Shown one piece after another: positions 18,039-27,217 of a stretch of DNA of 64,000 nucleotides. Where the stretch lies: the NCBI RefSeq assembly GCF_035818675.1, contig NZ_JAYKZZ010000004.1, positions 1-64,000 of the forward strand. The letters are read 5' to 3'. The stretch comes from Parapedobacter flavus. Lineage in GTDB: Bacteria > Bacteroidota > Bacteroidia > Sphingobacteriales > Sphingobacteriaceae. Below the pieces are notes generated by a model. That model ran no database searches and was not told the origin of the DNA. It saw nothing but the letters and a program-made list of their open reading frames with translations. A program made the translations under genes and the position numbers. The first letter of the stretch is position 1; every line of letters starts with the position of its first letter.

Positions 18039-20771
18039 ATGATGGGAATGAACCGTATCGCGAAATTACTATGCTGTGCCTTTTTTGTCTGTTGCCAATC
18101 CATCCAGCTACAGGCCCAACAAGATAGTATCAGCGTGAACACCCTTGTTGAGAAAACGCAGAAATTGCTCGAAGCCTATCCCATCGAGAAGGTACATGTG
18201 CATTTCGATAAGCCATACTATGCCGTTGGCGATACCCTGTGGTTTAAGGTCTACCTTACCAGCAATATGTACAATTACGAGCTGAGCAAAGTGGCCTATG
18301 TAGATGTGCTGAACGGAAAGGATTCGCTGATGCAAACCATGCGGATCCCACTGACCGACCGTGCGGGCGATGGGCATCTGGTGCTCGATCAGGAATGGTA
18401 TACCCAGGGGAATTACCGCTTCAGGGCATACACCAAATGGATGGCCAATTTTGACCCGGCGTATTTCTTCAATAAGATTGTCCCTATCGGTGATGTGCTC
18501 AACAACAACCTGCATTATACCATCTCATTCAACGATATGAGTAAAGGGAAAAATGCCCGTACCCAAGCAGTGATCCAATTCAAGAATAGGGAAGGAAAGC
18601 CGTTGGCCGACCGGAAGTTGACCTGGGCGGCCGTAGCCGGTTGGGAACCGATAGATGATGGGAAAGCGGAGACCGATGCCGTGGGTAATGTGATTATCAA
18701 TATCAACGGGAAGGACCGGGACCTGCTGCGCGCGGGTAACCTCCATGTGTCGGTAGAGCCAGAGGGAAGTGGAGAACCCATGCTCGGCCGTTTCCCGCTG
18801 CGCAGTGCACTGTGGGATGCGGATGTACAGTTTTTTCCGGAAGGTGGTGATTTCATTGCGGGCCTGGCCAAGAAAGTAGCTTTCAAAGCGGTGGGGAGCG
18901 ACGGGCGTGGCCTGTCGGTCACCGGAAATATCGTTGATCAAAGCGGAAACGAAGTGGCCGCGATAACCGGTACGCACTTCGGGATGGGTTATTTCACGAT
19001 GGCGCCCGAGGCGGGAAACCAGTATACGGCAAAACTGACGTTCGAAAATGGGGAAAGCCGCGAGTATCCTTTGCCCGCGGTCGTCGACCAGGGAATCAAC
19101 GTCACCGTGTTGAAATCGGATACTTCCCAATTGCAGCTGGGTATTGTCGCCAATAGCCGTTTCCATAGCGCAAATAATGGCAACGCCTATTACCTGATTG
19201 CCCAAGCTAACGGTATCCTCTGCTATGCAGCGCAGGCGGTTTTACGCAACGAAACGATAACGGTGAATTTGCCGACGGATCGCTTCCCCACCGGTATTGC
19301 CCAACTCACCCTATTCAACTCGGCGGGAAAGCCGCTCAGCGAACGGCTGGTGTTTGTGGAAAATCTCAAGCCGCTGGATATCGCCGTGAATACCGATAAA
19401 GCGGCCTATGCTGCTAAGGAGCTGGTAAGCCTGGGCTTAGCCGTGGACAACAACGGCACACCCACCGTGGGGAGCTATTCGGTGTCGGTGGTCGATGAGA
19501 CCAAAGTGCCCGCCGAAGGAAGCCGTGAAACAACCATCTTGAGCAACCTGCTGCTCACGTCCGACCTTAAAGGTTATGTGGAAGCCCCCAACTATTATTT
19601 TATCGAACAGGATGCCGAAAAACGGGATGCTTTGGATGCCTTGTTGCTTACACAGGGATACCGTCGGTTTTCCTACGCCGATGTGGTGGCCGAAAACTAC
19701 CCTACCGTGCACTTTTTCCCCGAGCAGGGCATCGAGATATCGGGCATTTTGCGACTCAATAACGGTAAGCCGGTGGCCAATGGCGGACTGTTGTTGTCCA
19801 TCCCCGATAGGAGCTTCAAAACGGATATGTATACCGACGAGCGCGGGCGCTTCGTGTTCAAGGATTTACAGTTTACAGATTCCTCACGGGTAACCATCAA
19901 CGCCCGTGGAAATGATAATTACCGCAACATGGTCATCAACGTTGATCCTACGCAATTTCCGGGGATAGATACCACTGCTTACCGGGCCAACAATGTGCTG
20001 AATATCGACCAACAGTTTGCGGGCTATCTGGATAACAGCCGCAACGAATACCGTACCTCTATCGTGCTGGAAGAGGTGGAAGTAACGGCGTCTGCGCGGC
20101 CCAGTTTTTCACATAAAGACTATTCGGCCCTTTCAGGTTTGGGCATGGCCGACCACCAAATCACCGCCGATCGGCTGAAGGGTTGTAATAACCTGATCAT
20201 GTGCTTGCAGACCGCCCTCACCGGCATCACCTACGATGCGCAGAGCCAACTCTTTTTCATCACCCGCGATTACAACGCCGGTGGCCGCATTCCCGTGCAG
20301 TTTTTCGTGAACGGCATGGCCATGGACGTGCCCGCATTAAGCGGAATCATGCCCACGGAGGTGGAGGGTATTGAGATTTTCCTCCGCGACGAGCTGGGTA
20401 CCGTGAGCCGCATGTACCAGAATAACGGGGTGGTATCTATTTACACTAAAAAGGTGGAAAAAGCACCGCGCATGTCGCTCAGCCAGATAGAAAGTTTGCT
20501 GCCAAAAAGCAACATCATTGACCTGACGCCCCTCGGATACGTGGAGGAACGCAAGTTCTACACGCCCAAGTACGATACCCCCGAGCGACGCGCGGTTAAT
20601 GACATCCGTACAACCGTTTACTGGAATCCCGACGTGAAGACAAGCGAAGACGGCAAGGTTCAACTGACGTATTATAATGCCGACGGCACGGGCAGCTATC
20701 GGATTGTGGTAGAAGGTGTCGACGTGAACGGCAATATCGGTCGCGCGGTATACCGATATACCGTTAACTGA
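18039..20771 (+). CDS. Surface protein with macroglobulin MG2-like, regulatory-like and TonB plug-like domains but no barrel
   Basis: This protein of about 910 residues has a signal peptide (ending near QLQAQQ). An MG2-type domain follows (about 45-150, IEKVHVHFDKPYYAVGDTLWFKVYL). Several beta domains follow, then a carboxypeptidase-regulatory-like segment (about 565-630). A TonB plug-like region follows (about 675-800, with VEVTASA, IPVQFFVNGMAMD and NGVVSIYTKK). The end is macroglobulin-like (TVYWNPDV, GSYRIVVEGVD). The outer membrane beta-barrel that normally follows a plug is absent. Related Bacteroidota proteins are known only as uncharacterised; a role at the outer membrane or in trapping proteins or sugars is inference. 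It begins 85 bases after cls. Start 18039, 18042 or 18048. Confidence 0.75.
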   Translation: MMGMNRIAKLLCCAFFVCCQSIQLQAQQDSISVNTLVEKTQKLLEAYPIEKVHVHFDKPYYAVGDTLWFKVYLTSNMYNYELSKVAYVDVLNGKDSLMQTMRIPLTDRAGDGHLVLDQEWYTQGNYRFRAYTKWMANFDPAYFFNKIVPIGDVLNNNLHYTISFNDMSKGKNARTQAVIQFKNREGKPLADRKLTWAAVAGWEPIDDGKAETDAVGNVIININGKDRDLLRAGNLHVSVEPEGSGEPMLGRFPLRSALWDADVQFFPEGGDFIAGLAKKVAFKAVGSDGRGLSVTGNIVDQSGNEVAAITGTHFGMGYFTMAPEAGNQYTAKLTFENGESREYPLPAVVDQGINVTVLKSDTSQLQLGIVANSRFHSANNGNAYYLIAQANGILCYAAQAVLRNETITVNLPTDRFPTGIAQLTLFNSAGKPLSERLVFVENLKPLDIAVNTDKAAYAAKELVSLGLAVDNNGTPTVGSYSVSVVDETKVPAEGSRETTILSNLLLTSDLKGYVEAPNYYFIEQDAEKRDALDALLLTQGYRRFSYADVVAENYPTVHFFPEQGIEISGILRLNNGKPVANGGLLLSIPDRSFKTDMYTDERGRFVFKDLQFTDSSRVTINARGNDNYRNMVINVDPTQFPGIDTTAYRANNVLNIDQQFAGYLDNSRNEYRTSIVLEEVEVTASARPSFSHKDYSALSGLGMADHQITADRLKGCNNLIMCLQTALTGITYDAQSQLFFITRDYNAGGRIPVQFFVNGMAMDVPALSGIMPTEVEGIEIFLRDELGTVSRMYQNNGVVSIYTKKVEKAPRMSLSQIESLLPKSNIIDLTPLGYVEERKFYTPKYDTPERRAVNDIRTTVYWNPDVKTSEDGKVQLTYYNADGTGSYRIVVEGVDVNGNIGRAVYRYTVN

Positions 20772-20787
20772 TACAAGTATAGATGAT

Positions 20788-21852
20788 ATGCGGAAAATCA
20801 TCCATATCGATATGGATGCGTTTTATGCCTCGGTAGAACAACGCGATTTTCCGGCGTATCGGGGCAAGCCACTGGTGGTGGGTGGCCCGCCCACGAGCCG
20901 CGGGGTGGTCGCCACGGCGAGTTACGAAGCCCGTAGCTACGGCATACACTCCGCCATGCCATGCAGCAGGGCGATTAAGCTATGCCCCCATGCCTTGTTC
21001 GTGCCGCCACGGTTTGATGCATATAAGGCTGTTTCTGCCCAAATACGTGAAATATTCAAGCGCTATACCGATCTGATCGAACCCCTGTCGCTTGATGAAG
21101 CCTACCTCGACGTAACCACCGATAAACAGGGGGTAGGCTTTGCCATCGACATCGCCCAGCGCATCAAGGCGGCTATCCGCAGCGAGCTCCGGCTTACCGC
21201 ATCTGCAGGGGTGTCTGTCAATAAGTTTGTCGCAAAAATAGCTTCTGATATGGACAAGCCGGATGGCCTTACATTCATTGGACCATCGCGGGTGGAGCGA
21301 TTCATGGAACAACTTCCTGTCGAGAAGTTTTTCGGCATAGGTAAGGTTACGGCCGCCAAGATGCGGCAGTTGCAGCTGTTCACGGGTGCGGACCTTAAAC
21401 AAATGGCCGAGGCGGATCTGGTACGGCTGTTTGGAAAGAGCGGTCGCTTCTATTACCGCATCGTGCGCGGCATAGACGACCGCGTGGTGCAGCCCAACCG
21501 CGAGCTGAAATCGCTGGCGGTCGAAGATACGTTTTCTGCCGACATCGACCGGTTGGATATCATGGAAGACGAGCTGAATAAGATTGCCGTAAAACTCACG
21601 GGCCGTTTGCAAAGCCGCGACCTGAAGGGGCGCACCTTTACGCTGAAAGTCAGGTTTGCCGACTTCCGGCTAATTACCCGGAGCCACTCCTTGCCTTACT
21701 ATACCGATGCCTTTGACGACGTGTTTACATTAGCCTCCCAGTTGCTGGGGGCAGTCGTCATCGAAAATTCCATGCCGATACGGCTCCTCGGTATCTCCGC
21801 AAGTAATTTCGATCGGGTGAAGCTGGCATCCGCTCAGCTGTCGTTGTTTTGA
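20788..21852 (+). CDS. dinB: DNA polymerase IV (Y-family translesion polymerase)
   Basis: This 354-residue protein begins with the Y-family motif IIHIDMDAFYASVEQ (catalytic D8) and has the second catalytic pair in SLDEAYLD (D103, E104). A helix-hairpin-helix region follows (FFGIGKVTAAKMRQL), and a little-finger domain fills the last third. It copies damaged templates with low fidelity (known). The C-terminal LSLF is compatible with a beta-clamp binding motif. It begins 16 bases after the macroglobulin/plug gene and its last 19 bases overlap the convergent yihY-like gene. No SOS-type operator was recognised. Confidence 0.95.
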   Translation: MRKIIHIDMDAFYASVEQRDFPAYRGKPLVVGGPPTSRGVVATASYEARSYGIHSAMPCSRAIKLCPHALFVPPRFDAYKAVSAQIREIFKRYTDLIEPLSLDEAYLDVTTDKQGVGFAIDIAQRIKAAIRSELRLTASAGVSVNKFVAKIASDMDKPDGLTFIGPSRVERFMEQLPVEKFFGIGKVTAAKMRQLQLFTGADLKQMAEADLVRLFGKSGRFYYRIVRGIDDRVVQPNRELKSLAVEDTFSADIDRLDIMEDELNKIAVKLTGRLQSRDLKGRTFTLKVRFADFRLITRSHSLPYYTDAFDDVFTLASQLLGAVVIENSMPIRLLGISASNFDRVKLASAQLSLF

Positions 21853-22808
21853 CGGTCTGTGATTCGGAGCGGCTCATCTTCCACTTCTTTTTCGGTCGTG
21901 ACTACCTTGACTGCGTATGACGAGGGCCACACACCCTTGCCATATTTTAATGCGTAGGCTTTCGTGAATTCGGCCCCGAAATACAGGATGGCCGCTGAAT
22001 AATAAACCCACAACAGGAGGACGATAATGGCACCGGCAGCGCCATAAATAGAAGCAGGTGCACTGAATTGCATGTAAAGGGCAATAAGATACCTGCCCAG
22101 CATAAACAGGGCCGCGGTAAAGAGGGCTCCGCCGACCACATCCCTGAACCGCATCCGTGCATCGGGAAGGAAATGGAAGATAAAAGCAAAAAGAGCCGTA
22201 ATCACCACGAGTGTGAGCCCAACGTTGACCCACTCGACGACGATGACCGATATATCGGGGAAATAGCTGGTAATCTGCGAGCTGAGGGCCATTACCAGCC
22301 CATTGGCAATCAGCGATACGATCAGCAGGAAGCCGAGCCCAAGTACCATGGAAAGGGAGAGGGCCCGGTCGATCAGCATTTTCAGCCAGCCTTTTTTTGG
22401 CTTCGGGCGCACGCCCCATATCCGGTTCAGGGAATCTTGTATCTCAACGAAGATGGTGGTCGACCCTACAACCAACGTGCCGATGCCCACCGCGATACCG
22501 ATGCCTGATTTGTCCGAAACGCTGATGTTCGTAATGATTTGCTGGATCTGGGTGGCGGTTTCCGGACCGAAGATATTGGCGAACTCATCGAAAACCTCGG
22601 CTTGCGCATCCTGTGGACCGGCTAATAATTCACCGTAAAAAAAGCCGACGGTCCAGATCACGATAAGCAGCAGAGGGGCGATGGAAAAGATGGTGTAATA
22701 GGCAAGCGAGGCACTCATCTTCATTCCTTTGTCATCGGAAAACCCCGCTGCGGTATCTTTAAGCAGGTGAAAACTATCTTTGTAGAATTGGGCACGGAAA
22801 AGTTTCAT
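21834..22808 (-). CDS. YihY/UPF0761 (BrkB-like) inner membrane protein
   Basis: This 324-residue protein has about six hydrophobic segments and family features: SASLAYYTIFSIAPLLLIVIW near the N-terminus, RIWGVRPKPKKGW in the middle, and FLPDARMRFRDVVGGALFTA followed by YGAAGAIIVLLLWVYYSAAILYFGAEFTK. Once annotated as ribonuclease BN or virulence factor BrkB, the family's function remains unclear. The 3' end overlaps dinB by 19 bases in convergent orientation. The acyl-CoA ligase gene ends 44 bases upstream on the same strand, so the two may be co-transcribed. Confidence 0.9.
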   Translation of the reverse strand: MKLFRAQFYKDSFHLLKDTAAGFSDDKGMKMSASLAYYTIFSIAPLLLIVIWTVGFFYGELLAGPQDAQAEVFDEFANIFGPETATQIQQIITNISVSDKSGIGIAVGIGTLVVGSTTIFVEIQDSLNRIWGVRPKPKKGWLKMLIDRALSLSMVLGLGFLLIVSLIANGLVMALSSQITSYFPDISVIVVEWVNVGLTLVVITALFAFIFHFLPDARMRFRDVVGGALFTAALFMLGRYLIALYMQFSAPASIYGAAGAIIVLLLWVYYSAAILYFGAEFTKAYALKYGKGVWPSSYAVKVVTTEKEVEDEPLRITDRQNNDS

Positions 22809-22851
22809 ATCGTCAGCTGTACGTTCAGTTAAGAAACCATTGAACCGCGAA

Positions 22852-24621
22852 TTAGTTTTCTTCGTAGATGCCGTTAATGGCTTCTTCGTGCCGCTGCAGT
22901 ATCGCTTTGCGCTTCAAGCTAAGCTTCGGCGTCAGCTCGCCGGCATCGATGGTCCACGGGTTGGCAAGCAGGATGAATTTCTTCACCTTTTCCCACTGAC
23001 CGAAACCTTGGTTCAGCCGGTCGACCTCGCGCTGGTATTTTTCGATCACAGCGGTGTTCTTCACGGCTTCGTCTTTTGTGCCGAAAGGGATGCCCTTGAT
23101 GGTGCACCACTGTTCCAACACGTCGAAAGCAGGAACGATAAGGGCTGCGGGGAATCGCCGGTTTTCACCGATAACCATCACCTGAGCAATCATGGTCGAT
23201 TCCATGAATTTGTTTTCCAGCACCTGCGGGGCCACGTATTTGCCGCCGGCGGTCTTGAACATTTCCTTTTTGCGATCCGTTACCCGCAGGAACCCTTCGT
23301 CATCCAGCTCCCCGATGTCGCCCGTATGCAGGTATCCGTCAGCGTCGATGACCTCGGCCGTGGCCGCTTCGTTCTTATAGTAGCTGCTGAATATGCTGGG
23401 GCCCTTACACAAGATCTCGCCGTCGCCGGCAATCTTCACGTCTACATGTTCCAACACTTTGCCCACAGTGCCAAATTTTACGCCGTCAGCTTCCAAGGTG
23501 TTCACGGCGATGACGGGCGAGGTTTCGGTAAGTCCATACCCCTCCATCACCGGCATGCCCGCCGCCCAGAATACCCGTGCGAGGCGGGGTTGGAGGGCGG
23601 CACCGCCCGAAACAATCAACTGGATATTGCCGCCGAGGGCCTCCTGCCATTTCTTGAACACCAATTTGCGGGCAATGCCCAATTGGAAATCGAACCAGCC
23701 GCTGTTTTTGCCAGGCTCCTTATTGGTGAGGCCCAAGTTGAGCGCCCAGAAAAAGAGGTGTTTTTTAAGCCCTTTGAGCGTCTTGCCCTTCGAGACGATT
23801 TTGTCATAGACCTTTTCCAACACCCGCGGTACGGTGGTAAACCCGTGGGGTTTCACATCGTTGATGTCTGCCACAATGGTATCCAAGCTCTCGGCATAAT
23901 GCACTTCCACACCCTTGGCAAAGTATAGGTACACCACCATGCGCTCGAAGATGTGGCATAGCGGCAAGAAGCTGAGTGCCTTTTTGAAGGTGTCGGGCAG
24001 CAGGTCGAAACAGTCGTATACGTTGGTCAATACGTTTTTATGGGAAAGGCACACGCCTTTCGGCTTGCCCGTGGTGCCCGACGTATAAATGAGGGTAAGG
24101 AGATCGTCTTCACCAACGGCCTCGCGGTAGGGTGTCAAATCGGTGTTGTGCTGTCGGCCTTCATCCACCAAGGTTTGCCATGAGGGTTTACCCGCTACCG
24201 GGTCGAATGTATAGATCGGGATGTCGAGGTTGTTTTCGGCCAATGCCTCGGCAATCTTTTCGTGAAGCTCCGTATCGCTGAGGAAAATAATCTTTACCTC
24301 GGCATCACTGATGATGAACGAAAGGTCTTGCTTGGAAAGGGTTGGATATAACGGCACCACGGCGGCCCCCAATTGGTTGATAGCGAAGTCGCAGAAGTTC
24401 CATTCCGGACGGTTGTGCGACATCAGCGCGATTTTATCGCCCTTGCCGATGCCCTTGGCCACTAATCCTTTACTGAGATCGTCTACGGTCGACAAAAACA
24501 CTTCGGTCGAATAATTCGTCCATTCGCCACCCGACTTTCCAGCTACCATGAGCGGCTTGGCATAGTGGTTTTTATAATACGTTAATATGTCGAAGATACG
24601 GGTGGGTGTTTCCATAACCAT
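22852..24621 (-). CDS. Long-chain fatty acid-CoA ligase (AMP-forming)
   Basis: This 589-residue member of the ANL superfamily has the AMP-binding P-loop LIYTSGTTGKPKGVCLSH (about residues 175-192), the motif VMEGYGLTETSPVIAVN (about 385-401), and the hinge TGDIGELDDEGFLRVTDRKKE. It activates fatty acids to acyl-AMP and then acyl-CoA for lipid synthesis or beta-oxidation. The length matches FadD15-type ligases. A second ATG at 24615 could be the start. It precedes the YihY gene on the same strand; no beta-oxidation genes are adjacent. Confidence 0.93.
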   Translation of the reverse strand: MVMETPTRIFDILTYYKNHYAKPLMVAGKSGGEWTNYSTEVFLSTVDDLSKGLVAKGIGKGDKIALMSHNRPEWNFCDFAINQLGAAVVPLYPTLSKQDLSFIISDAEVKIIFLSDTELHEKIAEALAENNLDIPIYTFDPVAGKPSWQTLVDEGRQHNTDLTPYREAVGEDDLLTLIYTSGTTGKPKGVCLSHKNVLTNVYDCFDLLPDTFKKALSFLPLCHIFERMVVYLYFAKGVEVHYAESLDTIVADINDVKPHGFTTVPRVLEKVYDKIVSKGKTLKGLKKHLFFWALNLGLTNKEPGKNSGWFDFQLGIARKLVFKKWQEALGGNIQLIVSGGAALQPRLARVFWAAGMPVMEGYGLTETSPVIAVNTLEADGVKFGTVGKVLEHVDVKIAGDGEILCKGPSIFSSYYKNEAATAEVIDADGYLHTGDIGELDDEGFLRVTDRKKEMFKTAGGKYVAPQVLENKFMESTMIAQVMVIGENRRFPAALIVPAFDVLEQWCTIKGIPFGTKDEAVKNTAVIEKYQREVDRLNQGFGQWEKVKKFILLANPWTIDAGELTPKLSLKRKAILQRHEEAINGIYEEN

Positions 24622-24772
24622 TTAGCTAAACTGGTGTCTAATCTCGCCGGAAAAACCATGTCGGCGCATCTAAAGTTAATAAGAATTTCGACGAAATCAT
24701 AGTTTTCAAAAAAATAGCAGATCTCGGCATCATCTGCCCCTATATTGGCATCTGTTTTGCGCAGATAGCGGC

Positions 24773-25267
24773 ATGAAAACAAAACGGTTGGCCTTATTCA
24801 TCGCGGTTATTTTTTTAGGGATTGGTAGTCACGGGGCGCTCGCCCAAGAATCAGATAGCTACACGCGGGCGATAGGGGGACGCTTCGGCGTTGCGAATGG
24901 GATCACGTACAAGCATTTCCTCAACGACAGCCATGCCATTGATGGCATTATGAATTTCCAGGGCAATAGGAACTTTACCATTTTTAAATTGCTGGGTCTT
25001 TACGAAATCCACCAGCCGATCAATTTCGTCGATGTGGAAGGCTTGCGTTGGTACTATGGCTTTGGTGGTGGGTTGGGACATTACCGGTATAAAGATACGG
25101 ATTCAAGTGGGTTGGCATGGAGTTTCGATGGGGTATTAGGGGCCGATTACAAAATCCCCGAAGCGCCTATCAACCTCTCGCTCGACTGGAAGCCGACCAT
25201 GGAGCTTACCCCCGAGTCGGGCCTGCGGTTCGATGGTATCGGTTTGTCGATACGGTTTGTGTTTTAA
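24773..25267 (+). CDS. Small outer membrane beta-barrel-like protein
   Basis: This 164-residue protein has a signal peptide (residues 1-24, ending GALAQ). An amphipathic beta-rich sequence follows, with glycine/aromatic alternation (WYYGFGGGLGHYRY) and a terminal SIRFVF that ends in Phe, as outer membrane barrels do. Size suggests an eight-strand barrel like OmpW/OmpX types. It lies alone between divergent and convergent genes. Its stop codon is the first base-triplet of a large inverted repeat that serves as terminator. Confidence 0.75.
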   Translation: MKTKRLALFIAVIFLGIGSHGALAQESDSYTRAIGGRFGVANGITYKHFLNDSHAIDGIMNFQGNRNFTIFKLLGLYEIHQPINFVDVEGLRWYYGFGGGLGHYRYKDTDSSGLAWSFDGVLGADYKIPEAPINLSLDWKPTMELTPESGLRFDGIGLSIRFVF

Positions 25268-25343
25268 TGGTCAATGGTTAATGGTCAATGCCTTTTAGCC
25301 GAACGGCAACAATTAATCATTGACCATTAACCATTGACCATTA
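25265..25343. terminator. Perfect 26-base inverted repeat between convergent genes, built of seven-base units
   Basis: The arms at 25265-25290 and 25318-25343 are exact reverse complements, separated by 27 bases. Each arm is three TGGTYAA heptamers (or TTRACCA on the other strand). The left arm begins with the TAA stop of the barrel gene and the right arm ends with the TTA that is the stop of the M61 peptidase gene on the minus strand. RNA from either strand would fold into the same hairpin, so it probably acts as a two-way terminator or mRNA end stabiliser. Confidence 0.7.
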
Positions 25344-27140
25344 GTTCAACGAAAGCCAGATTTGCCCCAATTCTTTTTGTTCAGGCGAGGCGTTGGGCAT
25401 CGGTACGATGCGGAACGACCCTTTGGTGCTTTCCGTCAAGGTGATGGTCAGCTCCCTGATCTTCCCGTCCCGGGCGATGAGCACATCGAGTTGATCGCCT
25501 ACCGCGACCATTTGCATCAGCCGGTTCAGTTCGCGGCCGTTGGCATCCAACCGTTCGCCATTGATGGCCAGGATTTCATCCCGCACATTGACGCCGCCAA
25601 CCCAGGCGCCGGTACCGCGGGTTACACCGGTAACCACGATGCGGCCGTCGTTTGCCGATGTGCTGAAACCGAGGTCCGGTACCGAAAGTCCCTTGTTGTA
25701 GTCGACCAGCTCGTAGCCCACTGCGCTTAAGTAGCGGTTATAATCCAATGGACCCACGGCGTGGGCCGCATCGAAGATATCTGCTACGGAGGTGCCTGCA
25801 ATCTGCTCGATCAGCGCTTGGAGTTCGGGCACCTCGAAACCACGTTGCTCCTTGACATAGAATTGCTCATAGGCCGTTCTCAATACGTCGTCCAGTCGCT
25901 TTTCGCCCTGGGTGGTGGCCAGGATCTTGAGGTCGAGCAACATGGCCATCAGTGCGCCTTTGTTGTAGTAAGATACGCTTGTGTTAGCCGAGTTTTCATC
26001 AGGCCGGTAATATTTGATCCATGCATCGAAGCTGGCCAGCGCCACGGGCTGTACGTCGTTTCCCGGGCGGTTCTCTACGGCATTTACATCGTTGGCAAGT
26101 GCTTGCAGGTAGTTGGTTTCATCCAGGAAACCACTCCGCCGTAGCAACAGGTTGTCGTAATAAGCCGTAAAACCTTCCATGATCCATAAGGCCGAGGTGT
26201 AATTTTCCTTGTCGTAATCAAATGGTCCCAGCTCGCGGGGGCGTAGCCGCTTCACATTCCACAGGTGGAAGTATTCGTGTGCAACAAGGCCCAGAAAGCC
26301 GACATAAGAGCGCTCGCTCTGGTAACCGTTCCTGCTCGCGCCCAGCACGGTTGAGTTTAGGTGTTCCAAACCGCCGCCGCCCGACTGGTAATTGTGCACA
26401 ATGAATACGTACCGTTTGTTGGGGTTTACACCGAATATGGCGGTTGCTTCTTCCACAATGGTGGCGCAGTCCGTCTTCAGTTGCTCCTTATCGTAATTAC
26501 CGCCACCTACCATGGCGATTTCGTGATGCACACCCGCGGCCTCGAACGTAAATACATCTTGGTTGCCCACTTCAATCGGTGAGTCAAACAGGATGTCGAA
26601 ATCGGCCGCGTGGAACGTGTTCGGTTTGCCCGCAATGGCTTCCAAACCCGTCGATATGGTCGCCCAGTTAGCGTGCGGGATAACGGTTACGTCTACGGGG
26701 TGGTCGATCATTCCATCGACATACATAAAAGTAGCGGCCGGGGAGAGGAAGGCGTGGCTATCGTCAATAAAGTTGGTACGTACCGATACTTCAAACCCGT
26801 AAATACGGTAGCTGAAAACGACTTTGTTTGCCTTATCCGATTGGATACGCCAGGTGTTTTTGTCGATTTTTTCCACGCCGAGGAGATCGCCATTGGCATC
26901 GCATGCTTCCACACCCTCCACATGCCTTGCATATTCGCGCACGAGGTAAGATCCCGGCGTCCATACGGGCATCTTCACATCGATATGGTCTTTGCGGAGG
27001 TCTGAGATTTCCATTTTTATCTCGGCATAGTGGGCCTGAGGTTCCCTGAACGACACCTCGAAATGGATGGCCGGTGCCGCGAAGGCAGATGTGGTCACAG
27101 TGGTCATAAGGGCGAGCAAATTAATACGGATTCTTCTCAT
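25341..27140 (-). CDS. M61 family metallopeptidase with PDZ domain (glycyl aminopeptidase-like)
   Basis: This 599-residue secreted or periplasmic protein has a signal peptide (residues 1-21, ending AFAA). An N-terminal beta domain follows (about 25-190). The M61 catalytic domain carries HEYFHLWNVKRLRP (zinc motif, first His near residue 289) and IMEGFTAYYDNLLLRRSG with the Glu ligand. A C-terminal PDZ domain (about 475-570) contains VGGVNVRDEILAINGERLD. Characterised M61 enzymes remove N-terminal glycine or alanine. It lies alone on the minus strand, with its stop inside the shared inverted-repeat terminator. Confidence 0.94.
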   Translation of the reverse strand: MRRIRINLLALMTTVTTSAFAAPAIHFEVSFREPQAHYAEIKMEISDLRKDHIDVKMPVWTPGSYLVREYARHVEGVEACDANGDLLGVEKIDKNTWRIQSDKANKVVFSYRIYGFEVSVRTNFIDDSHAFLSPAATFMYVDGMIDHPVDVTVIPHANWATISTGLEAIAGKPNTFHAADFDILFDSPIEVGNQDVFTFEAAGVHHEIAMVGGGNYDKEQLKTDCATIVEEATAIFGVNPNKRYVFIVHNYQSGGGGLEHLNSTVLGASRNGYQSERSYVGFLGLVAHEYFHLWNVKRLRPRELGPFDYDKENYTSALWIMEGFTAYYDNLLLRRSGFLDETNYLQALANDVNAVENRPGNDVQPVALASFDAWIKYYRPDENSANTSVSYYNKGALMAMLLDLKILATTQGEKRLDDVLRTAYEQFYVKEQRGFEVPELQALIEQIAGTSVADIFDAAHAVGPLDYNRYLSAVGYELVDYNKGLSVPDLGFSTSANDGRIVVTGVTRGTGAWVGGVNVRDEILAINGERLDANGRELNRLMQMVAVGDQLDVLIARDGKIRELTITLTESTKGSFRIVPMPNASPEQKELGQIWLSLN

Positions 27141-27217
27141 GATGGTGCAATTAGGAAATGCGAAAATACAAGTATCCGACCAAGCATCAAAGAAATAAGC
27201 AGGTTAATTGAAAATCG

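Noticed and set aside
22840..23928. 362-codon open frame on the + strand
   Set aside because: Antisense to the acyl-CoA ligase, whose motifs are clear; no signal, no ribosome site, no recognisable domain.
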